Source: Nautilus pompilius (Eukaryota; Mollusca; Cephalopoda; Nautilida; Nautilidae). From it: a stretch of 64,000 nt of DNA. The notes under the pieces were generated by a model. That model made no database searches, was not told where the DNA came from, and saw only the letters and a program-made list of their open reading frames with translations. Each line of letters begins with the position of its first letter. Positions within the stretch are counted from its first letter, which is position 1. A program made the translations under genes and the position numbers. Positions 39,601-48,560 of the stretch are shown here, one piece after another. The DNA lies in the NCBI GenBank assembly GCA_018389105.1, contig JACATO010001005.1, positions 124,001 through 188,000 on the forward strand. Reading direction: 5' to 3'.

Positions 39601-42600
39601 TATACTCACAACCCTGTTAAAACACAATAGGGGATTAGCTGGACAGTCTGTCTGTTTTGTTGTTGTTTTGTTAATTATAAAACAATCAAAATTTTCTTTA
39701 AAATCTCGCAGTTACTTAAAAAAATGAAGGCGGATATTTTGCAATCATAAATCTACTATACTAATAGACTGTCAAATTCATCTGTTGTTTGAGCTTCAAA
39801 TTTATGAATAGAAACAGAATATTGTTTTATTTTGTATGCAAAATTTGACAAGTAAATTTTGTTATAAAATATCTGGGTTTTTTCCAGATGGAATTTATTT
39901 CATGTAAATACAAACATGCACACATTTCTTGGTATAACATTTAGCTAAGAATTAATATAAAAATTAAATATAGTCATTGGACAGCAAAATATTCAAATAC
40001 TGTTCAGAAATTTAAAGTATTACCTGAAAATAATATTAAATAAAGTGTAGCATGTCATTTTTTTTTTTTTAATATGCAGTACATTTGTGTATTATGGTAA
40101 GTTCTACTACTGATAAAATGCAAGAGGAGAAAGTTTTAGGTTCCCATCAAATTCTGAAACCTAAAAAAAAAATAACAGAAATTTTCTCTAACATTCTCAG
40201 TTCTGCGTATTTAGCCTTTTGGTTGATATCATGAACTTTAAAGACTTTTAGTGAATAAATCATTTCTATGCAAGTTGCAACTCTTAATCTATCATTGTTG
40301 TATGACAATAAAACAATAGCTGTCAGTTACCTGTAGGTCATAAGTTCAGTTTCACTGAACTTACTGACATTCTACTTGTCCTGTAAACCATTAGCATCTA
40401 CCTGATTAATGAGTATTAATTTCCACATATAAAATTTTCCATCTTTTTCTTTAGTTATGGATATGAGGTCTGTCGAAAAAGTATCCAACCTTAGGCTGGG
40501 GAAAAAAAATTACATACTTGGTGGGGTTCAATTGCTAATCCCCTTTGAATTAGGCCCCTTGTGCCTCCACACACTTTGTCCAGCGATCCTTCCACTGTTA
40601 GAAGCACGTCTGGAATGCTTCTTCCGGAATGGCTCTCAGTTCTGCCATTCTGCATGATGTCCTCTCAGCTCTCAAGGCGGGAGCCTTTCAGTGGCATCTT
40701 CATTTTTGGGAACAACCAGAAGTTAGAAGGAGCCATGTCTGGAGAGTAAGGAGCCTGGCGAATGAGCGAAATGCCTTTTTTTTTGCCAAGAAACCTTGGA
40801 TCAGATGCGACAAATGAGCCAGGGTGTTGTCATGACACAGCTTCCAGTTTTGCGAGGTCCACAGATCTCCAGTTTCTTGCGCTGACCTGCATAACGAAGA
40901 TGTCGGAGGACTTCCTGATAGTATTCCTTTGTAACTGTTTGTCATTCTGGTGCGTATTCGTGATGCACAACACCTCGGTAGTCGAAGAAAACAGTCAACA
41001 TCACCTTGGTTTTTCTCTGGACCTGACGTGCTTTTTTGGGCCTTGGCAATGTTGGGTGCTTCCACTGTGATGACTGAACTTTTGTTCCTGGGTCGTACCC
41101 ATACCCCCACGTCTCATCTCCAGTTATCATGGTATTCTGTAACTCAGGATCACTGTTGGCAGTATCCAGCAGGTCCTGCGCAACCTCAAGATGAAGTTGT
41201 TGTTCCTGAGAAAACAGCTTGGGCACAAATTTTGCTGCCACTCTGCGCAAGCCCAAATCCTCCTTTAAAATTGCATGTGCAGAATCTTTACTGATCCCAG
41301 CCTCGTCACCAATTTCCCTCACCTTCAAACGACGATCCTCCATTATCAAGGTCCACACTTTCTCGATACCAACTGCATTGCAGCTTGTTGATGACCTCCC
41401 AGAACGCTGGTCACTCTCTATCGATGTGCAGCCATCTTTGAACCTGTTGTACCATTCTTTTATTTGGGTTTCTCCAAGCTTTTGGCAAAACTTGATGCAA
41501 GATCGTTGCTCTATACGTTCCGTCATCATGGGCAAAATGAAAATGCAACGAGTAAGTAGTACAGCACCTCACACACTGGCTGCCTGACAGCAACTAATGC
41601 ATCCAGCAAGCCCACCAAAACCACGCATGTGCATGAAGGCATGCAGTTCCACTATGCACACTTTTGCCTCCCTAACATCATTACTTCCCACGGGAAAAAA
41701 TAAAGTCAGATACTTTGTCGACAGACCTCGTATGGAACTGTTAAAATATCACCAAGAAGCTGTGGACTTTATTAGAACTTTTTAGCACAGTCATGAATGG
41801 GGAGACAATTTATGCCATGCAATCCAGCATGAGATCAATAAATTTTACCTATTTTATGGAAATTTGAAAAAAGAGAAGTAGGTAATAATAAATACACTGT
41901 AAAAATTTTTATAACAATGATATTAATTTTAATCCATCATTACAGAAAAATAACCTTTTCAATAAATGGAAAGCTGCAATAGTCCAGTTACCTTAACTTT
42001 GATAGATGCAGAGTTAGAATCCTTCATTAAAGACAGCTTACAAACATTTATTTAGAAATATTGCTTTAAAATGTTCTTAGCATAGGCTTCTAGTTACAGG
42101 AATCTTTCCTACCAAATTTAGAATCTTTGGAAAAGATTTGAATAATTTACTAGAATGTTTTGCAGGTCTTCAGTGTTTGGAATACCTGAATGACTAAAAC
42201 TACTATTAAATCTACCAAGCTTGGATTTTAGGCATTTAAGTTATTTCATAGAGAGTTAAAAATAAATGGGGTTTTGTGTGTATGGATATGACAAATTATT
42301 TTGGCTATCTGCATTTGCTAATACTAAGAGTCACTTACAAATCGGCTATGGTTCCAGCATGTTTAAATATCAGAAAATATTGAATTGTTACTGAGTGTAG
42401 TTAATAGTAACATTATTAAACAATATAAACATTTCATTAATGATCATTTCTTAGACCACTTAAGTTATGAAAGCTTCTTGCCTAACTGGTTACTACTAAA
42501 TGTATAATGGATGTTTGGGTAGGTCTTGTTTTTTTAAATCTAATATGCATACATTGAAATTTTTATATTGATTTATTTTAGATTTAATCGTGTGTGTATT

Positions 42601-43663
42601 TTGCTGACTGGTGCATCTAGACAAGATGTTGCTTTCATAGACTTTGTCAGTCCCTCTACACTGTTTCTGTTACCAGTAAAAGTATGCACTGGTAAAATAA
42701 CACAGCAGGTTGAGCATTGCTATTTTCTACATCATTGAACATATTTCTAGCTGTTATTACCATCTGAAAAGAATCTTTTATCAGTGCTTCTGACAGTTTT
42801 TCTGCCAATGTCTTCAGGGTGGTCCTCACATGGACTGTTTTTTTTTGTGAGTTGAATTTTTAAAATTCATGTATTGAGTACACTGTCTGAAAATTGACCT
42901 TTTGATAAAGATGGTGACAGGACAATTTTGCTAAAGATTTGAAGAATGAACCTGCAGTAATGAAAGCCAAAATGTTATCTGAACTGCTACCCAAGTTTGT
43001 ACTTAATCAATAATTATAATTTTGTTTTTATTTTAGATGCACACACCCCAGCCAAGACGTCAGTTATTTGAAAGCTATGGCACAGTTTGTACTTAATCCA
43101 TAATTATAATTGTTTTGTTTGTATTTTAGATGCACACCCCAGCCAAGACGTCAGCTATCTGAAAGCTATGGCACAGTTTGTACTTAATCCATAATTATAA
43201 TTGTTTTGTTTGTATTTTAGATGCACACCCCAGCCAAGACGTCAGTTATTTGAAAGCTATGGCACAGTTTGTACTTAATCCATAATTATAATTGTTTTAT
43301 TTGTATTTTTTAGATCCGCATCGCTTCCCAAGAAGTCAATTATCTGAAAGTCCTGGTAGCAACAATAATCTCCTCCTGGCCATAACTGTGCCAGTATTGC
43401 TTATCCTTGTGATTCTTGCTCTAGTGATTTACTGCCTGCGTCGGCACCGTCAGTATAGCAATGGACGGAGCAATCTCCGCATTCAGCGCTTGCCCATTCC
43501 AACTCAGGACAAGGACTTTGTTACTATTCACAGCTCAAATTCCAATTCTGTACACTCTGCAAGAAACAAAATACCAAAAAATCATAGTATTGATATTTGT
43601 TCTGACATTTCCTCTGTCTCGCGGAATCATCACCATCAACAGCATATGAAGTACAACTACTAA
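16008..43663 (+). CDS. fgfrl1: Fibroblast growth factor receptor-like 1, partial, six spliced exons
   Basis: FGFRL1 is a single-pass membrane protein that resembles FGF receptors outside the cell but has no kinase. It binds FGFs and heparan sulfate, modulates FGF signalling and supports cell adhesion. Joining 16008-16280, 34493-34561, 35454-35735, 38413-38531, 39124-39361 and 43314-43663 gives 443 codons plus a stop, in one open frame through canonical GT-AG introns. Order: Ig1 (residues 1-91), acidic/polar linker (92-114), Ig2 (115-208), Ig3 (209-327), membrane span (about 347-369), cytoplasmic tail of about 74 residues. Blocks such as [15 protein letters not shown] and YICLGAN.MGYSFR match vertebrate FGFRL1 closely. 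The N-terminal signal exon is missing from the window. Human FGFRL1 is about 504 residues, so little else is lacking. A kinase FGFR is excluded by the short tail and stop. Confidence 0.95.
22189..22219. repeat. (TTA)n microsatellite
   Basis: About ten TTA units. The poly-Asn frame on the opposite strand is an artefact. Confidence 0.95.
23820..24290 (+). mobile_element. LINE (non-LTR) ORF2 C-terminal fragment
   Basis: Plus-strand frames give [13 protein letters not shown] followed by [11 protein letters not shown], then a [15 protein letters not shown]-like block and [11 protein letters not shown]. This order is typical of the end of the reverse-transcriptase ORF of jockey/CR1/L2-like LINEs (D...LE.VQRR.T...L.NL, then the FK.RLD segment). 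Stops and frame changes interrupt it and no upstream polymerase domain is present, so it is a 5'-truncated dead copy. The exact clade was not determined. Confidence 0.7.
26110..26640 (-). mobile_element. Truncated Tc1-like transposon
   Basis: The minus-strand frame 26587-26378 has [20 protein letters not shown], the conserved Tc1 block around the third catalytic acidic residue, followed by a PPPRN-type segment. Near 26113-26140 the sequence ACTAGTTTCCAAAAGTTAAG resembles a Tc1 terminal repeat. Only the C-terminal end of the transposase is present, so the copy is 5'-truncated. Confidence 0.75.
30566..30635. repeat. (CT)n(CA)n compound microsatellite
   Basis: A short CT run passes into about 27 CA units. 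The poly-Cys-Val and Thr-His frames here are repeat artefacts. Confidence 0.97.
31247..31808. other. Unrecognised segment with overlapping frames on both strands
   Basis: A 120-codon frame on the minus strand (31609-31247) overlaps a 143-codon frame on the plus strand (31377-31808). Composition is less AT-rich than the flanks. Neither product resembles a family I know, and neither is bounded by convincing splice sites of a neighbouring gene. It may be an old transposon body or chance. I give no function. Confidence 0.25.
32056..32730 (-). mobile_element. Tigger (pogo)-type transposon remnant
   Basis: The minus-strand frame 32677-32486 has [22 protein letters not shown], typical of the C-terminal tail of Tigger/pogo transposases, and the following frame continues the low-complexity tail. 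The left end GGCATCCCCCTATAAC and the inward-read right end (GCACCCCCTCATAGTTAC) resemble each other, suggesting degenerate inverted repeats. The DNA-binding and DDE catalytic parts are absent, so this is an internally deleted dead copy. Confidence 0.6.
34493..34561 (+). CDS. fgfrl1: fgfrl1 exon: Ig1-Ig2 linker (69 nt)
   Basis: The exon is preceded by CTGTATTTTTAG and followed by GTCAGT. It encodes [20 protein letters not shown] and three more residues, corresponding to the polar linker between the first two Ig domains of FGFRL1. It enters and leaves in phase 1, so it can be skipped without shifting the frame. Its identity rests on splice sites, phase and position more than on sequence conservation. 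Confidence 0.85.
34753..34807. other. GC-rich inverted repeat in fgfrl1 intron
   Basis: CGTGGGGC (34753-34760) pairs perfectly with GCCCCACG (34800-34807), and GGAC (34775-34778) can pair with GTCC (34795-34798) inside the loop. Part of it (TGGACTGCTGAAGTC) is faintly like the anticodon arm of a serine tRNA, but a full cloverleaf and B box are lacking. It is an island of high GC in AT-rich intron. Its function is unknown. Confidence 0.4.
35454..35735 (+). CDS. fgfrl1: fgfrl1 exon: Ig domain 2
   Basis: The acceptor is TTTTTTAG and the donor GTAAGA begins at 35736; the exon is 282 nt, phase 1 in and out. It opens [20 protein letters not shown], with the basic stretch that in this family contributes to heparin binding. 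The Ig cysteines lie in RFKCKATG and KYTCIVTN, with W in VRWLKDG. There is no real start codon here: the GTG at 35453 straddles the acceptor and only looks like one. Confidence 0.96.
35861..36880 (-). mobile_element. Decayed mariner transposon in fgfrl1 intron
   Basis: The minus strand has [20 protein letters not shown] followed by [13 protein letters not shown], matching the mariner catalytic region around the first and second Asp. The left edge near 35861 (GAGGCTCACCCTTAAAAGTA) resembles a mariner terminal repeat. The right terminal repeat was not found and the frame is interrupted many times, so the right boundary is approximate. Confidence 0.7.
36881..38412 (+). other. fgfrl1: Remainder of fgfrl1 intron before Ig3
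   Basis: AT-rich intron sequence. An 86-codon frame at 37665-37925 has no recognisable family. Nothing else is seen. Confidence 0.5.
38413..38531 (+). CDS. fgfrl1: fgfrl1 exon: Ig domain 3, first half
   Basis: The acceptor is TTGTTTCAG and the donor GTAAGT begins at 38532; the exon is 119 nt, phase 1 in and phase 0 out. It encodes [20 protein letters not shown] and the first Ig3 cysteine in SFQCHVKSD, ending HIQ just before the core tryptophan. The NQT sequon matches the conserved N-glycosylation area (HPVNTT in human). Confidence 0.94.
38532..39123 (+). other. fgfrl1: fgfrl1 intron within Ig3
   Basis: A short intron of 592 nt splits the Ig3 domain immediately before WLKRVE. No other features are seen. 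Confidence 0.9.
39124..39361 (+). CDS. fgfrl1: fgfrl1 exon: Ig domain 3, second half
   Basis: The acceptor is TTATTTCAG and the donor GTAATG begins at 39362; 238 nt, phase 0 in and phase 1 out. It contains WLKRVEE, NTTIEV (a sequon), [15 protein letters not shown] and [17 protein letters not shown], nearly identical to the vertebrate Ig3 of FGFRL1. This is the strongest single piece of evidence for the gene's identity. It ends in HP with the first base of an Asp codon. Confidence 0.97.
39362..40463 (+). other. fgfrl1: fgfrl1 last intron, left part
   Basis: AT-rich intron with a short (AAT)n run at about 39499-39520. No coding or RNA feature is seen. Confidence 0.6.
40464..41730 (-). mobile_element. 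Mariner element, near full length, inactive
   Basis: The ends are inverted repeats (left TGAGGTCTGTCGAAAAAGTA; right, read inward, CGAGGTCTGTCGACAAAGTA) flanked by TA on both sides, giving a 1,267-bp element, the usual mariner length. The minus-strand transposase starts near 41535 with [18 protein letters not shown]. It continues through [11 protein letters not shown], a [10 protein letters not shown] helix, [29 protein letters not shown] (first Asp), [16 protein letters not shown] (second Asp), then [12 protein letters not shown] and YSPDMAP (third Asp of D34D) in other frames. A short N-terminal stretch between GE and QIKEW is missing, a stop follows YAPE, and later frameshifts occur, so it cannot make active transposase. 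The conserved sequence suggests a fairly young insertion. Confidence 0.92.
41731..42993 (+). other. fgfrl1: fgfrl1 last intron, right part
   Basis: AT-rich intron between the mariner and the tandem acceptor array. Nothing is recognised. Confidence 0.6.
42994..43313 (+). repeat. fgfrl1: Tandem array of splice acceptor plus exon-like unit (period 91-93 bp)
   Basis: Three copies of a unit precede the last FGFRL1 exon. Each has an intron-like half (TTTGTACTTAATCCATAATT, a T-rich tract, then TTTTAG) and an exon-like half (ATGCACACCCCAGCCAAGAC onward, about 45 nt) similar to the start of the true last exon. Acceptor AGs lie at 43035-43036, 43128-43129 and 43219-43220; the true one is at 43312-43313. 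The exon-like halves of the copies are almost identical to each other, but agree only partly with the real exon start. The intron-like halves are nearly identical throughout. Confidence 0.93.
43314..43663 (+). CDS. fgfrl1: fgfrl1 last coding exon: membrane span and tail
   Basis: After GTATTTTTTAG, the exon completes the Asp codon and reads [14 protein letters not shown], then a hydrophobic span ([20 protein letters not shown]), a basic stop-transfer LRRHR, and a tail of about 74 residues ending near [11 protein letters not shown] with a TAA at 43661-43663. There is no kinase domain. The His-rich end recalls the histidine-rich C-terminus of vertebrate FGFRL1, which is reported to bind zinc. 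Confidence 0.95.
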
Positions 43664-46084
43664 GGACTCAATAATATTCTATTCAAAACATGGCAATATA
43701 TATATACTTTGGTCTTTCCTGAAGCCTTGCATTGAATGTTTTTGTAAAGAAAATCTACAAATCAGTTTAAGACCAAGATGAACGATATTGCACATTCAAC
43801 AGCAAGAAATATGCTTTGTTAATTTGGTAGAGTCCTTCAAGCATCTCATTGTATTGAATGTGTTTATTTTTATTTAGTATGCAGCCTGGACTGGTTGTAT
43901 GTTAGGTCAGGTCTGTATTTTTTTTTTTAAATAGAAATATTTAAAGTCATTAATTTATGTTGTGCTTTGCTGCAGAAGCACATTTTGAATCAGTTTTAGT
44001 TTTAATTATTAGCTATCAAAATTCAGCAGCTAAAAAATATCAAATTCTGAAATATTTTCTGAAAGGCTGTTAGATCTTAAAAGACTACTTACTTATTTTG
44101 CATGGGTATTTTGTGCAACTGAATGTCACGAGGACTTACAGCTGATTTGGCCAGTCGGGTTTCTCAAAAAAAAAAGAAAAGAAAGTCCATTCACCCAGTT
44201 GTTTCTAGTCCATAAGCAAGAACTATAAAATTTCTAAATTTTTTACAGCAAAATTTGATTGACAAGCTTGCTAACTGTTTGAAAATGATCTCACAACAAC
44301 CCTATCATGTTCAGAATGTCAATTAATTTTTGTTGGAGACTGATGTCAGACCTTTCGAAAGTATGTTTGGGAATGGCACACACAAAAGCAAGATACTGGC
44401 TTTGCATACTAATAGTGCATTTGCATCTTGAACATGTTTCATATCAAGGCAATATTCTTAAAATTGGGTTGACCAAATATTTTAACAATTTTGTGTGAAT
44501 AGAGGTTTAAGTAAATCTTACTATCATGAATGCAATAGTCAGAAAAAAAGAAATTATTGCATTCTTTTTTCTGTTGGAAATGATACAGACTTGACTTTGT
44601 TATCTGTAGCAAAGTCTGCAGGTGTTTCTTGATAACTACTAAAAGATGTCAACATAAACACAAACTAAAGTCCTTACATTGCTTATTGCTTTCCATCTCA
44701 TTGATGATAGTGCCTTACTAAATGTGGAAACAGGGTAAATTTTGTGATACTACTGTCTAACGTGCAGATATGTAATGGTATCTTTCAACGATAATAAACT
44801 GTTAAACTTATTTTTTCAATTTGGACATGTAAGAGAAAGTCTTAAATTTCTAGATATTTGAACATTATGGCTAAAACCAAATACAGAGAACCTCATATTT
44901 CTGTGTATAAATTATCCTTTAGGAATTTATTTCGGTCTAAAAATTGTGTATCTTCTATAAAAATATTTTTTAAGAAATTAAGCAGAATGATATAGTAATA
45001 ATTATATCAAGTTCACACCTGTACACTGATCTTTCTAGTATCCTTAAAATCCCAAACTGCTGAAACTATTAAAGAATATAAATGGTTCAGAGTATTCCAC
45101 AAAACATTTCTTCTTGAGCACAGCTTCGTTGAATGTGTTGGGGAACAATCCTGACAGCTGTTTGAATGCTACTTACACAAAATGTAATACAATTATTTGG
45201 ATGATGTTGGAACATTTATTTTCAGGCATAATATGGTACTAAAAATGTATTAAAACCAATCTTGTTTTTTCAGTATCTGTTTCCTACCTAGCTAATTTTA
45301 TCCCGATAGTTTTAGCTTCATTGCTTGTTGTGATTTGAATAGCATGCATTTTCAAAAAGAGTTACATGAATTACATTATTTAGTAGTTGAAATAGACCTT
45401 GCCCTTGTCAGATTACCTGGTCTTAGAGAAATACACCTATTTCACAGAAGATACATTGTAATCAGAACTTAAGGCAGAGAAAATATATTTGGTGCTTTGA
45501 AAGATAAATATTCAACCACATTGTCAGATGCTCAACATTGATTCCATTCACAAAATCTCAAGAAATTTTAGTTCCTGAAAATAGTTATTATAGAGAAGAA
45601 AAATGTCTAAAATCTAAACAGACCGGTACTAGAATTCTTAGTTCATTACCCTAATTTACACTGACTTAATTATCTATTCTCTCGGCACTATATTTCATTA
45701 GTTAACAAATAACAATAAACTAATGCCAATGCAATGCTTTACTTTTTAAAAATTAAAATGCTTTAAACTAGATAATTTATAGTAAACACCTTTATGCCAA
45801 CTTGAGTTATAGCCAAAAACTAGTTCTTTAAAGTGTTTTCTTAAAACTAAAAATTATACAAAAGTTGCATTAATTTTCAAGGAAATTAACTTAAACACTT
45901 ACTTGTATCACCTTTTTTAAAAAATGTAATGATAATATTGCTATTTTATCTAAGCATTTCATGCATTTGTATAGTTTAAAATTTTAACTAATTAGAGGAA
46001 TCTTATACCTGAATAGAATCTCTGCAGCCTGCATGATTGTTTAAGCAGACTCTAGATTGAAACCACCACAACAGAGGAAAAAAA

Positions 46085-46117
<33 letters not shown>

Positions 46118-48560
46118 AACAGAAGATACCAAAATTGATTACATTTACAGAGTTTCTAACAAACCATGATAAGTTAATCATTGGTAATATTGAAACTAAA
46201 CTATCAGAGAAACATATTTCAAGTATCTCGGGTTTTCTTGTTTGTTTTCTTCTGTTGTGTTTTTTGGGGGCAGAACTGTACAAGAAAAGGTGTTCTGATT
46301 TTTTGTTATTCTGCTCGAGCTGATGAAGGCTGGATATGATTTGAAACCTGTGAGGTTAAAAAGGCTGAAGTGCATTCAGTTGTTTTTCATTTGCAAATGG
46401 TGCAGAATTATCAGAAAATTTTTGAATTGTTTTAAAAACAATTCACCACTTAGGTAACAGGGTAACCATTAGGAATATGTGAGCATTTGTATGATAATTA
46501 CGTACTTGTACAATTTTTTGTTTATATATATAGAATTATTACATTTCATGTTTGTAACTGTATATTATTCCAGTGATGAGTGTTCACTATTGTAAATATA
46601 CTTGTATTTCACATCCACCTTTATTTTATGTTTTCCTGTTGTTGTTGTTGTTGGTTCTTAGTCATTTATTCATTCATTCCATGACACAAAAAGGTTTTGT
46701 TTTTGATATTGTCACAAATTGTGAACTGCCTTGCAGAGAGGAATAGCAGAAGTACCGTTTAATTCTAAATCTTTAGAAATGATTATATATATTTGCATGC
46801 GTGTGTTTGCATGGTTATTTTTTAAACAATTTTAAGGCTGTAAAAAGAATTAGATTTTAGATTTCCAGTACATCTCTAAGAAAGGGACTATTTATTACAG
46901 GCACATTGAGAAAAGGAATGTGTTTTGGTTAGTTAAAGAAATCAGTTAGGGTCTTTTGAGTCTCGCTGAGGTTGACCTTGTGCATTACTTACCTATCTAT
47001 TCTCATGAAACACATCTGTAACTACACCTAGTTAATATCAATTTTCAGAACTTCCAGCAGCCTCATTAATGGAGAGAGCTTTCCAAGCTGTTTGCAATGG
47101 CTACTCAAACCAGTTGTTTGACCACACAAAGTTAAATGAATAAATATCATTTTGTGGGATTGCAAATTCAAATGCAGTAGCTTATTTTAACTGTAGCAAA
47201 AAATGTATTACTTTATCTATATTTGGATATTAATAATTCTGCATTTCTTTCCTTTCTCTCTCACTAGATATTAAAAAGTGGAGTTTATAAATGTTAGTTT
47301 GACTCAAGGTTTTTTAGTAGTTCTTTGACTATGCCATGTTGATGAAAACTAACATTTAAATTTATTTTCGTATTAATTTACCTGATCACTAAGTCAAAAG
47401 CTAAAATGTACATCCATCCAAAACAATTTCATGGATATTCTGGTTTCACCTGCCTTTCTCCATTGCTGCTGATGTTTAGCTCACTTTCAATCAGCATAAC
47501 AACCTACACCTGTATTTATATTTGGGTTATCGAACAAATAATTAAAATTTACACATGTGCAATTAGGAAGTGGGAAGTTGAACTGGTTAGCGTCACGTAC
47601 CCTATTTCTAATGTTTATTTACAAAGAGTCAAAAGTGCATAATTTTAGAGAATTTGAAAACAGAATCTGATAGTTTTCAACAACGACCTGAAATAGTAAT
47701 ATACCTTTCATTTGGAGAAATTCTTGTAAAGTAATCTGTTCTCTATCTTTTCTAAATTTGTTTTAAAAAATGATTTAATAGTAATGTTTTTCTTTCAATT
47801 TCTGAACAGGAGCGAATACCTTTTCTTTTTTGTCCAAGAAGTCAAATAATGAAAGTTGATTTCATGAATGGATTTTTTAAAAAAAGCAGCAAAAAATCAT
47901 CTGTCCGTTCATTGTATGTGTGTGAGGTCTCTGGCTCTTGAATTTTATTTTATATTTATTGAAGCATCTACATGAAAATTAAAAGCAAATATATTTTGCT
48001 TTGCATCATTAAAATTAAGTAAATTTTAGTGTTTCATGCCCTGCTAAGAATAAGATTGAACTGTTATTTTTTGGCCACCAGGAACCAATTAAATACAGTC
48101 TAGTAGATCTACTTTACTCTTCTTTTCAAAATAAGTTCTATTTTAGAAAATACATGCATATTTTGCTTGAATATTTATTTCATCCATAAAAATGTTGTCT
48201 ATTCTTCTAAACTGGTAATGTAAAAATTGAAATTAATGCTGTGTATAATTTAAAATCTGCGTATTACCTGTCAGTCATCTACTTTGGTCGGTGAAATTGG
48301 CTCATTTGTGATGCACCACTCACTCACAGTAGTTTTACTAGCCGTGGATTGACTCCCTTGCCTCATGTAGACCGACAATCTCTACCTCCCTCACTCGCAG
48401 GGTCTGCTGCTGCTGCTGCTGGCTGGCTGGTGTCTGTGTTAACGTGTGGACAGTATTATGTACAGTGACTTGGTATGAACACTATAGCTGGAGATCACAA
48501 AGTTGTATATTGTTCAGAAAAAAAAAAAAAAAGGCAAATAAAAAAAAAAATTCCTTTGGT
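43664..48560 (+). other. fgfrl1: Probable fgfrl1 3' UTR and downstream DNA
   Basis: No coding frame of note follows the stop. AATAAA signals occur on the plus strand at 44793-44798, 45714-45719, 47139-47144 and 48537-48542. Any could end the mRNA. The last sits beside A-rich runs and follows a less AT-rich segment with (CTG)n at 48401-48420, which would give a UTR of about 4.9 kb. Small repeats: (TA)n(GA)n at 46085-46118 and (GTT)n at 46637-46653. The true 3' end is not determinable here. Confidence 0.45.

Noticed and set aside
40950-41587. Plus-strand frames of 102-122 codons
   Set aside because: They are antisense shadows of the mariner transposase.
16008-43663. A kinase FGF receptor
   Set aside because: The open frame stops 74 residues after the membrane span with no kinase domain, and Ig3 carries FGFRL1-specific blocks.
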